The notes beneath the pieces are model-generated. The model was not told the origin of the DNA. It worked only from the letters and a program-made list of their open reading frames with translations, and made no database searches. The position numbers and the translations under genes are program-made. From an uncultured Bacilli bacterium (GTDB lineage Bacteria; Bacillota_I; Bacilli_A; RF39; UBA660), in contig CAKOWQ010000001.1 of assembly GCA_934122395.1 (NCBI GenBank), forward strand, positions 434,001 to 498,000: a stretch of DNA of 64,000 bases. Direction: 5' to 3'. Position 1 is the stretch's first letter. Each line of letters starts with the position of its first letter. Below are positions 23,111 through 30,926 of the stretch, one piece after another.

Positions 23111-24061
23111 TTATTTATCTTGGTTAGTTTCTTTAATTATATAAATAGGTCTTCTTTTTGATTCTAAATATGTCTTTGATAAGTATTGTCCAATAACCCC
23201 TATTGAAAACAATTGTATTCCACTTAACAAGAAAATTATACATACTAATGAAGGCCATCCAGATACATGATCACCAAATATTAATGTTTTAAATATTATT
23301 ACAAAAATCATAACAAATGATAATAAGCAAAACAAAAATCCTAAAATAGCAGACATTAATAATGGAACAGTTGAAAATGCCGTTATTCCTTCCAAAGCAT
23401 ATTTAAATAATTTCCAAAACGACCACTTAGTCTCACCTGCTACTCTTTCTATGTTTTCATATTCTAACCACTTAGTTTCAAATCCAACAAAGCTAAATAT
23501 TCCCTTTGAATATCTATTATATTCTTTCATAGAAATAATTGAATCAGCTACTTGCCTTGTCATTAATCTATAATCTCTTGCACCATCTACCATTTCTATA
23601 TCAGACATTTGATTAATTATCTTATAGAATTGTCTAGCACAAAAGCTTCTTATTACAGGTTCACCTTTTCTAGTAACTCTTCTAGTTGCTACACAGTCAT
23701 AATTTTCTTCTTTTATTAAACGATACATTTCTTCTAAAAGTTCTGGTGGATCTTGTAAATCAGCATCCATTAAAGTAACATAATCTCCTTTAGCGTGTTC
23801 AAGTCCTGCCATCATGGCCGCTTCTTTACCAAAATTTCTAGAAAACGATATATACACTACTCTTTTATCTTTTTTACTTAATTCTTTTATTTTACCTAAG
23901 GTGTTGTCCTTAGAGCCATCATTAATGAACAAAAATTCAAAGTCTAACTTTTTCATTTTTTTAGATATTCTATCTATTTCGTCATAAAAATAGTCAAGTG
24001 ATAATTCTTCGTTATAGCAAGGAACAATAACTGATATTTTATCTTTTTTCTTTTTTTCCAT
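23111..24061 (-). CDS. GT2 glycosyltransferase of the GtrB/DPM type, membrane-anchored
   Basis: 316 residues. The GT-A domain at residues 1-220 starts with ISVIVPCYNEELSLDYFYDE, then LFINDGSKDNT, LMDADLQDPPEL (metal/nucleotide Asp) and EMVDGARDYRLMTRQV. Two membrane helices follow at about 233-265 and 275-297, ending YLSKTYLESKRRPIYII. That plan is shared by enzymes that put one sugar on undecaprenyl phosphate for later transfer outside (GtrB, Bacillus CsbB/YkoT). The final acceptor, perhaps teichoic acid or the local polysaccharide, is inference. Confidence 0.9.
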   Translation of the reverse strand: MEKKKKDKISVIVPCYNEELSLDYFYDEIDRISKKMKKLDFEFLFINDGSKDNTLGKIKELSKKDKRVVYISFSRNFGKEAAMMAGLEHAKGDYVTLMDADLQDPPELLEEMYRLIKEENYDCVATRRVTRKGEPVIRSFCARQFYKIINQMSDIEMVDGARDYRLMTRQVADSIISMKEYNRYSKGIFSFVGFETKWLEYENIERVAGETKWSFWKLFKYALEGITAFSTVPLLMSAILGFLFCLLSFVMIFVIIFKTLIFGDHVSGWPSLVCIIFLLSGIQLFSIGVIGQYLSKTYLESKRRPIYIIKETNQDK

Positions 24062-24272
24062 AATCCACCTCTATAGAATCTAACTTAATTATAACATGAG
24101 GCATATCAAATATAAATGTTTCTTATTATTTTATTGGTGTTTTTATACTTTATTATAGAAAAAGCAGCATGTAAACTTTTGTATATTGCCTTCAAATTTC
24201 GACTTTTAATTTCAAAATGTTCCATATATATTGTATAATATTATTACTAGATAATAGAGGAAGTGAATAGAA

Positions 24273-26375
24273 ATGCAAAGAGAAAAAATACCAAAGATAA
24301 TTAACTTTTTTGTAATTATGTTATTACTTATTGCTTCTACTCTTATTACTGTTAATGCTGTTAGCTATACTGAGTATACTGCAACAGTTACTGCAACTGC
24401 CGGACTAAACGTTCGCTCTAGTGCAACCACTAACTCGAGCATAGTTACTACACTCCCTTATGGAGAACAATTTAAATATACTGATAGTGATGTAATCAAA
24501 ACAGATAATGAATCATGTAATGAATGGATATATGTTTCAAGTAAGAATGGTTACATATGTAAAACATGGACTCAAGTAGTTAGTTCACAGGTTATTGATA
24601 ATCCTGATAACGAGATGTCTAATATGACCGATGAAGAATTTGATGCTTACTTAACATCACAAGGATTTGATGATACTTATAAAACTAAATTGAAAGAATT
24701 ACATAAAAGATATCCTAATTGGGTATTTAAAGGAATTAAAACTGAGCGTGATTGGAATGCAACACTAAAGGAAGAAAGTCAAGAAGGAAGAAGTACATAT
24801 TATATTGATTCATTGAGAGAATCAGCAGGCCAAGAAGCTTATCTAAGTACTACTAGTCATTATAACTGGTACACTAATTTATACACTGGTTATGACGGAA
24901 TGTTTTTCCTCGCCAATGAACCTACTGTTGCATATTTCCTCGATCCAAGGAACTTCTTAAACGAATCTTCAATATTTATGTTTGAAAGTTTAAAGTATGA
25001 AGCATCTTTTCAAACTAAAGATAAAATAGCTCCTATTTTAGGTACTGGTGTATATAGTGATATTATTTTTGCTTCTGGTCAGAAATATAATTACTCTCCT
25101 CTTGCTATAGCAGCTAAGATAAGACAAGAAGGAACTTTAAATAATAGACCTACTCTTGGTAATATAACTGTTACTTGTAATTCTAAAAATGGTTATACAA
25201 CTGATTCAAGTCAAATAGTTGCTACAAGATATGCACCACTTTATAATTTCTTTAATATAGGTGCTTATACAAGTCCTAAAAATGCTGATTTAAATGGATT
25301 ATGTTATGCAGGAACTACTAATGAAAATTACCTACTTCCTTGGAATACAACCGATAGAGCTATTGAAGGTGGAACTAAGTGGATTGCTAGTAATTATGTT
25401 AATGGTAGTCAATATACAAATTATTTTCAAAAATTTAATACTGCTAATCCTAATACTGCGTTATGGCATCAATATATGACTAATATAGAAGATCCTAAAT
25501 CACAAGGTGCATTAATTCAAAAAATATACTCTAGTAATAACTTATTAAGAACAGATTTTGTATTTTATATTCCAATATACAATAATATGCCTAGTGAAAC
25601 TAAATTGCCAAAGCTAGGTAACCCAAATAACTGGTTAACATCATTGACTGTTAAAGTTGGCGACGTTACTAACTCTGTATCAAACTTTGATGGTAGCAAA
25701 ACGGATTATCAATTAAATGTTGCTAGTAACATTAACAATATAACAATTAATAGTACTACTGTTGCTAAAACTTCATATGTTTCTATAGATGGAAGTAATG
25801 CTGTTATTAAGACAACATCTAAACAGGTATCGTTAAAAGATGGGGAAAATACTTTTAATATAGTAGTAACTGCCGGAAACGGTGATGTTAAAACTTATAC
25901 TTTAAAAGTAAATAAGGAAACACAAGAAGCTGGAGAACAGCCTTCTGTTGAAGAAATGATACAAAATGCAAAACTTAGAATAGATGACAAATATGTTGCG
26001 GGTATTACATTTGGAATGGGTGCTGATACATTAACTAAAAACCTACTCGCTACTAATAATCTTGCTGTTATTCAAATATCTTCTAATAATGGTACTACTA
26101 AGACAACTGGTGCTTTAGGAACTGGTGATAAAGTTACAATAACTAGTAGTGGAGAAACTAAAACTTATGAAATAGTAATTTATGGAGATATAAGTGGTGA
26201 TGGTCAAATAACTCTAGTAGATATAGTTTTCCTTCAAAAACATTTATGGAATTCCTCTAATCTTTCAGGAGCTCGTCTTAAAGCAGCTGATGCTAATAAA
26301 GATGGGGTTGTCAAACTTAATGATATAGTTATGATACAAAAACACTTATGGAAAGATATTATTATTTCACAATAA
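24273..26375 (+). CDS. Secreted cell-wall glucosaminidase with SH3, cadherin-like and C-terminal dockerin domains
   Basis: 700 residues. Signal peptide 1-30. A bacterial SH3 domain spans about 38-105 (LNVRSSATTNSSIVTTLPYGE). A glucosaminidase-type domain at about 125-430 has the early LKELHKRYPNWVFK, FLDPRNFLNESSIFMFE and the catalytic area YSPLAIAAKIRQEG. A cadherin-like beta sandwich follows at about 455-550. A dockerin at about 637-697 carries two calcium loops, DISGDGQITLVD and DANKDGVVKLND, each followed by an I-V-x-L/I-QKHL helix. It should cut N-acetylglucosaminyl bonds of peptidoglycan and attach to a cohesin. The next gene, 14 bp away, encodes a membrane protein with a cohesin-like domain. 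Confidence 0.85.
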   Translation: MQREKIPKIINFFVIMLLLIASTLITVNAVSYTEYTATVTATAGLNVRSSATTNSSIVTTLPYGEQFKYTDSDVIKTDNESCNEWIYVSSKNGYICKTWTQVVSSQVIDNPDNEMSNMTDEEFDAYLTSQGFDDTYKTKLKELHKRYPNWVFKGIKTERDWNATLKEESQEGRSTYYIDSLRESAGQEAYLSTTSHYNWYTNLYTGYDGMFFLANEPTVAYFLDPRNFLNESSIFMFESLKYEASFQTKDKIAPILGTGVYSDIIFASGQKYNYSPLAIAAKIRQEGTLNNRPTLGNITVTCNSKNGYTTDSSQIVATRYAPLYNFFNIGAYTSPKNADLNGLCYAGTTNENYLLPWNTTDRAIEGGTKWIASNYVNGSQYTNYFQKFNTANPNTALWHQYMTNIEDPKSQGALIQKIYSSNNLLRTDFVFYIPIYNNMPSETKLPKLGNPNNWLTSLTVKVGDVTNSVSNFDGSKTDYQLNVASNINNITINSTTVAKTSYVSIDGSNAVIKTTSKQVSLKDGENTFNIVVTAGNGDVKTYTLKVNKETQEAGEQPSVEEMIQNAKLRIDDKYVAGITFGMGADTLTKNLLATNNLAVIQISSNNGTTKTTGALGTGDKVTITSSGETKTYEIVIYGDISGDGQITLVDIVFLQKHLWNSSNLSGARLKAADANKDGVVKLNDIVMIQKHLWKDIIISQ

Positions 26376-26388
26376 AAGGAGTAAAATT

Positions 26389-27810
26389 ATGAAAAAAAGA
26401 ATAAATTTATTGTTTGGGTTTGTTATAACGGTTTTATTTTTTACAATTACTAAAGTAGATGCTGTTGGTGTAATGAATATTTCAATGTGGGCTAATACTT
26501 CTACTGCTGTGGTTGGCAACAATGTTACATATACAGTTGACTTATCCGCTTCTAACGGAGGTAAAATGTCAGCTTGGAGTTATTCAATGAATTGTAGCTC
26601 TAATCTGGTATGGCAAAGTGGTAGTAAGCCTTATGAAGCAGCAGGAACTAGTACTAACGGAGCAATAACATCTCAAAGATTTACTTTCACATATAAAACT
26701 AAATCTAGTGGATCTGGTACTTGTACTTTTACAGTTCACAGCCTTCCAGATTATAATGATCCTAATATATCAGAAATGGGTGGAACTAGAAGTAAAAGTG
26801 TTACTGTTAATCTTATTACTCAAGCTCAATTAGAAGCTAGTTATAGTAAAAATAACAACTTATCTGGATTATCAATTGAAGGGTATCAACTATCCCCTGC
26901 TTTTAATAAAAATACTTTAGAATATAGTGTTGAGTTACCTAATGGTGTTACTTCTATTAAAGTAATAGCTACCAAAGAAGATAATAAAGCTAATGTTCAA
27001 GGAGCTAGAGATGTAGCAGTAATTGAAGGACTTAATAGAATCGAAGTAAAAGTTACCGCACAAAATGGGTCATTAAAAACTTATATTCTTAATGTTACAG
27101 TTAAAGAGTTAGATCCTATAGTAGTTAAGGTAGATGGCAAAGAATACAATGTAGTTAGAAAAAAAGAACAAATAACTGCTCCTAACCCTACTTATACTGA
27201 AAAGATAATTAAAATTAATGACTTAGAAGTACCAGCATTTGAAAATAAAAAACTAGGTTATACATTAGTGGGACTTAAAGATAGTGATGCTAAGATAGAA
27301 TTATATGTATATAACGAAAAAGATAAATCTTATACATTATATAGAGAATATAACTTCAAATCATCAATTATATGTATACTAGATGATAAAAGTAAAATAC
27401 CTGAAGGATATACAGAAACAACATTAAAAATCAACCAAAAACAAGTAACTGCTTATAAATTAGATAAATCATCAAAGTTCTATTTAGTTTACGGAATAAA
27501 TGTTGAAACTGGCGAAAAAAACTTATATGTATATGATAGTAAAGAAGAAACTATTCAAAGATATAATGGTGATGAAATAGCAAATAATTATAACGAAAAA
27601 GAAGAACTATATCAATATATAATTATTGGTCTAGGTTCCCTACTTATAGTTACATACTTCATATTACTGATAGTAATTATCAAAAATAGCAATAAAAAAA
27701 AGAAAGAAAAAATGAAAAAAATGTCTAAATCTAGAACGGAAGTTGAAGAAGTTAAAGATGAGGAAGACATTAAAGAAGACAAAGAACAAGAGATTAATAA
27801 TGAAGACTAA
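26389..27810 (+). CDS. Membrane-anchored surface protein with cohesin-like and cadherin-like domains
   Basis: 473 residues. Signal peptide 1-26. Residues 28-145 form a beta-rich domain (TAVVGNNVTYTVDLSASNGG, AWSYSMNCSSNLVWQSG, GTCTFTVHS) whose order of strands resembles a cohesin. A cadherin-like sandwich follows at about 160-245 (LSGLSIEGYQLSPAFNKNTL, ending KTYILNVTV), then a strand-rich region to residue 400. One transmembrane helix lies at about 409-435. The cytoplasmic tail is strongly charged (Lys-rich then Glu/Asp-rich). The cohesin reading rests on pattern and on the neighbouring dockerin gene, not on a search. RBS AAAGGAG. Confidence 0.65.
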   Translation: MKKRINLLFGFVITVLFFTITKVDAVGVMNISMWANTSTAVVGNNVTYTVDLSASNGGKMSAWSYSMNCSSNLVWQSGSKPYEAAGTSTNGAITSQRFTFTYKTKSSGSGTCTFTVHSLPDYNDPNISEMGGTRSKSVTVNLITQAQLEASYSKNNNLSGLSIEGYQLSPAFNKNTLEYSVELPNGVTSIKVIATKEDNKANVQGARDVAVIEGLNRIEVKVTAQNGSLKTYILNVTVKELDPIVVKVDGKEYNVVRKKEQITAPNPTYTEKIIKINDLEVPAFENKKLGYTLVGLKDSDAKIELYVYNEKDKSYTLYREYNFKSSIICILDDKSKIPEGYTETTLKINQKQVTAYKLDKSSKFYLVYGINVETGEKNLYVYDSKEETIQRYNGDEIANNYNEKEELYQYIIIGLGSLLIVTYFILLIVIIKNSNKKKKEKMKKMSKSRTEVEEVKDEEDIKEDKEQEINNED

Positions 27811-27820
27811 TCTCTTTTTT
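27790..27820 (+). terminator. Terminator of the dockerin/cohesin-like pair
   Basis: GAGATTA / TAATCTC stem with an 11-nt loop, then six Ts; it overlaps the stop codon. Confidence 0.5.
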
Positions 27821-27853
27821 AGTGTAAAGCAATTGTTAATTAATTCCATAATA

Positions 27854-27882
27854 TAGACAAAAAGGCAATTTTATAGTATAAT
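27854..27882 (+). promoter_or_regulatory. Sigma-A promoter of the RNase J gene
   Basis: TAGACA (five of six consensus bases), 17-bp spacer, TATAAT, 38 bp upstream of the start codon. Confidence 0.7.
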
Positions 27883-27920
27883 TTCTTAGTTAGTTCTTTA
27901 ATATTATGAAAGGAGAAATT

Positions 27921-29600
27921 ATGAATAAAAACCAAAGTGAAACTAAAATAATAGTTTTAGGTGGTTTAGGTGAAGTCGGAAAAAACATGTATTGTGTAAT
28001 GCATGAAGACGAGATTATTATTATTGATTCGGGTATTTCTTTCCCAGACGGTGGTATGTTGGGAATCGATTATGTATTTCCAGATTATACTTTTTTAAAA
28101 CAAAATCAAGATAAAATTAAAGCTTTAATTATAACGCATGGACATGAAGACCATATTGGTGGTATTCCTTTCCTATTACAATCTGTTAATGTTCCGGCCA
28201 TATATGCACCTAATCAAGCCAAAGAACTTATTGCATTAAAATTAGAAGACCGTAATATTAGATATGATAATTTATTTGTTTACACAGATAAAGATGTATT
28301 AAAATTTAAAAACATAGAGGTAGAATTCTTTAGAACTACCCACTCTATTCCTGATTCACATGGAATAGTAGTATCTACCCCAAATGGTAGAATAGTAACT
28401 ACAGGAGACTTTAAGTTTGATTTTACTCCTATTGGACCAATGGCTGATTTACATAAAATGGCTGAAATTGGTAAAAGAGGGGTTGATTTACTTATAAGTG
28501 ATTCTACTAATGCTTTAAATGAAGGAATATCTACTAGTGAGACTAAAGTTGATAATGCTTTAAATGAGATATTTGATAAGCATGAGAATAATCGTATTAT
28601 TATTGCTACTTTTGCATCAAATATTTATAGATTAAAACATATTATTGAAACTTGTTACAATCATGGTAGAAAACTTTGTGTGTTTGGTAGAAGCATGGAA
28701 AACAACATTGAGATATCTATTAAAGGTGGATACATTAATCATAAAGAGATATTAGTAACTCCTGAAGAAGCTAATAGTTTAAAGCCTAAAGAAGTAGCAA
28801 TCTTATGTACTGGCTCACAAGGAGAACCTTTAGCTGCTTTATCTAGAATTGCTAATAATACTCATAAACAAATAAAACTAAGACCTGATGATGTAGTTGT
28901 ATTCTCTTCTTCAGCTATTCCTGGAAATGCTTTAGCAATTGGAAGAACAATTAATAAACTATATTTACAAGGTGTTAAAGTCTATACTAATACTTCTTTA
29001 AATGATATACATACATCTGGACATGCTAATATGGAAGAATTGAAATTAATGATTAGATTAATTATGCCTAAGTATTTAATGCCTTTCCACGGTGACTATA
29101 GAATGCTTAAAAATCATGCTAATATAGGTATTGAATGTGGGATTCCTAAAGAAAATACTTTCGTATTACAAAATGGTGATGTATTGATATTAAAAGATCA
29201 TGTAATTACTAAAGGTGAACCTGTAGTTGCAAGTGATATTTATGTAGATGGTAATAGATTAGGCGAAATAAATGGAGCTGTTTTAAGAGATAGAAAAATA
29301 ATGGCTAGTGATGGTATTTTAGTAGTTATTGCTAATATTGATATGAGAAATAGAACATTATTAATAAAACCAAATATAACTACTCGTGGATTCATTCTAA
29401 TAAATGAAAATGAAGAACTAATAAAAAGAATCGAATCAATTGCTGCTGCTGCTATTCAAAAGAAATTACAAGAACCTACTGCTAATTTCAATGATATTAA
29501 AAGTCAAATTACAACAGATTTATTCCCATTTATATATGAAACAACAGGTAGAAAACCAATTATATTACCTGTAATATTAGATATTAAAAGAAATAGTTAA
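27921..29600 (+). CDS. rnj: Ribonuclease J
   Basis: 559 residues from the second ATG (27921-27923), which has AAAGGAG seven bases upstream; the ATG at 27906 overlaps that site. It is a beta-CASP metallo-beta-lactamase RNase with both 5' exonuclease and endonuclease activity, central in RNA decay. Motifs: HGHEDHIGGIPFLL (two-zinc site), GDFKFDFTP, beta-CASP segments CTGSQGEPLAALSRIA and SSSAIPGNALAIGRTINKLY, and PFHGDYRML, with the C-terminal domain intact. J1 and J2 cannot be told apart here. Confidence 0.96.
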   Translation: MNKNQSETKIIVLGGLGEVGKNMYCVMHEDEIIIIDSGISFPDGGMLGIDYVFPDYTFLKQNQDKIKALIITHGHEDHIGGIPFLLQSVNVPAIYAPNQAKELIALKLEDRNIRYDNLFVYTDKDVLKFKNIEVEFFRTTHSIPDSHGIVVSTPNGRIVTTGDFKFDFTPIGPMADLHKMAEIGKRGVDLLISDSTNALNEGISTSETKVDNALNEIFDKHENNRIIIATFASNIYRLKHIIETCYNHGRKLCVFGRSMENNIEISIKGGYINHKEILVTPEEANSLKPKEVAILCTGSQGEPLAALSRIANNTHKQIKLRPDDVVVFSSSAIPGNALAIGRTINKLYLQGVKVYTNTSLNDIHTSGHANMEELKLMIRLIMPKYLMPFHGDYRMLKNHANIGIECGIPKENTFVLQNGDVLILKDHVITKGEPVVASDIYVDGNRLGEINGAVLRDRKIMASDGILVVIANIDMRNRTLLIKPNITTRGFILINENEELIKRIESIAAAAIQKKLQEPTANFNDIKSQITTDLFPFIYETTGRKPIILPVILDIKRNS

Positions 29601-29624
29601 GAGGAAAATATTCCTCTTTTTTTT
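29600..29624 (+). terminator. Terminator of the RNase J gene
   Basis: GAGGAA-AATA-TTCCTC followed by eight Ts directly after the stop codon. Confidence 0.85.
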
Positions 29625-29653
29625 ATAAAAAAAGTTACACAATGTGTAACTTT
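29625..29653 (-). terminator. Terminator of the polysaccharide deacetylase gene
   Basis: Minus strand AAAGTTACAC / GTGTAACTTT, 10-bp stem with a 3-nt loop, followed by seven Ts. Confidence 0.85.
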
Positions 29654-30899
29654 AAGAATTAAGCATCCTTGCTAGACCATCAACCGTAGTACTTGATACA
29701 ATTGGATATCTTGTTAATTTCATTTTGTTATCGCCTACTCTTACTTTGCGATTACCTCCAATAAAAGCCATTGTAAATCCAGCTTTTTGTAAAACTGATA
29801 TAGAATAGTCATTATATTCATAGAATGGATAACAGAACACTGTACTACCATGCAATTTATTACGACTTGTCTCTAAATCTTTTAACAGTATCTCCTCTTC
29901 ATAGCATTTGATTGCACCACCCTGTCCACCAGGACATGCACCAGTAAAGTGAAGATTATCACCATGAGAATGAGCTTCAACATACTCAGAAGTAAAACCT
30001 TCTGGTAAGTATGATGAAGTAATCAAAAATACAGTAGCATTCATTTTATATTCATTTAATAGTTCTATTCCCTTTTCAGCTAGCCATCCATCATCTATAG
30101 TGATAAGCACTGATTTTTTAGGAAGATTAATTTTACCATCAACAAACAATTCCATGTCTTTCATTTTTAATGTGTAATAATTGTTAGATTTCATATAATC
30201 AAGATGACTTCTAAATTGATTAACACTATGACATATAATTTGTTGGCACTCATTTCTATTACTGTTATCATAAAAGAAATGATAGTTTAAGACTGCAATA
30301 CCATTTGCTATTTCTTCACTGCTGTTACTTGCTTGTTCTACTTCCACTTCATTTTTTTTGACTGCTAATAATTGATTAGCATATTCAACATAATAGTACT
30401 CATTATCTTTTATTATTATTGGGAGATTAATTGATTCTTCTATACTAAACACTAAATCATTATCTCGATAAAAGTTTGTTTTTTCTTGAGTAGTAGCGTT
30501 TTCATTAAATGGAATATAATTCTTGTATTGGTAATCTTCTGTTAATGGAGAAGAAGATTCAATATCTTCATAGTATACATAGTATTCCATATCTTTTAGT
30601 TGAAAATAGTATGCATCTTCTGTTAAAGGTAGTTCTCTTTCAGTATTTAATGCGATGGTTTGGTCCTTATTCAAACTACCTCTTTTTTCATATTTTCCAT
30701 TTACATTTTTATATAAAGTTACCTCTTTTGTTGATTTAACATATGGTTGATATTTTTCCTTGACCTTAGAAAGATTTATAGTATCTTTATCAGTATCTGG
30801 TTTTGAAATTTTACTTTTTGACAGGGTACTAAATCCAAATCCTGCTATTATTAAGATAAATCCTATTATTGTAATACCAATTATTATTTTCTTTTTCAT
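29652..30899 (-). CDS. Membrane-anchored polysaccharide deacetylase (NodB/CE4)
   Basis: 415 residues. A signal-anchor helix spans 4-26. An N-terminal region of about 170 residues has repeated Y-x-L strands (SH3-like look) and is followed by a linker. The CE4 domain begins IAVLNYHFFYD and has VLITIDDGW (the catalytic Asp pair motif TFDDG in a variant form), VEAHSHGDNLHF (metal His pair H-x3-H type) and FCYPFYEYNDYSI. Such enzymes remove acetyl groups from N-acetylated wall sugars or exported polysaccharides. The position 27 bp beyond the large membrane protein gene suggests a link with the polysaccharide locus. Confidence 0.88.
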   Translation of the reverse strand: MKKKIIIGITIIGFILIIAGFGFSTLSKSKISKPDTDKDTINLSKVKEKYQPYVKSTKEVTLYKNVNGKYEKRGSLNKDQTIALNTERELPLTEDAYYFQLKDMEYYVYYEDIESSSPLTEDYQYKNYIPFNENATTQEKTNFYRDNDLVFSIEESINLPIIIKDNEYYYVEYANQLLAVKKNEVEVEQASNSSEEIANGIAVLNYHFFYDNSNRNECQQIICHSVNQFRSHLDYMKSNNYYTLKMKDMELFVDGKINLPKKSVLITIDDGWLAEKGIELLNEYKMNATVFLITSSYLPEGFTSEYVEAHSHGDNLHFTGACPGGQGGAIKCYEEEILLKDLETSRNKLHGSTVFCYPFYEYNDYSISVLQKAGFTMAFIGGNRKVRVGDNKMKLTRYPIVSSTTVDGLARMLNS

Positions 30900-30926
30900 T
30901 TTACTTACCCACTTTTATTCATAAAT

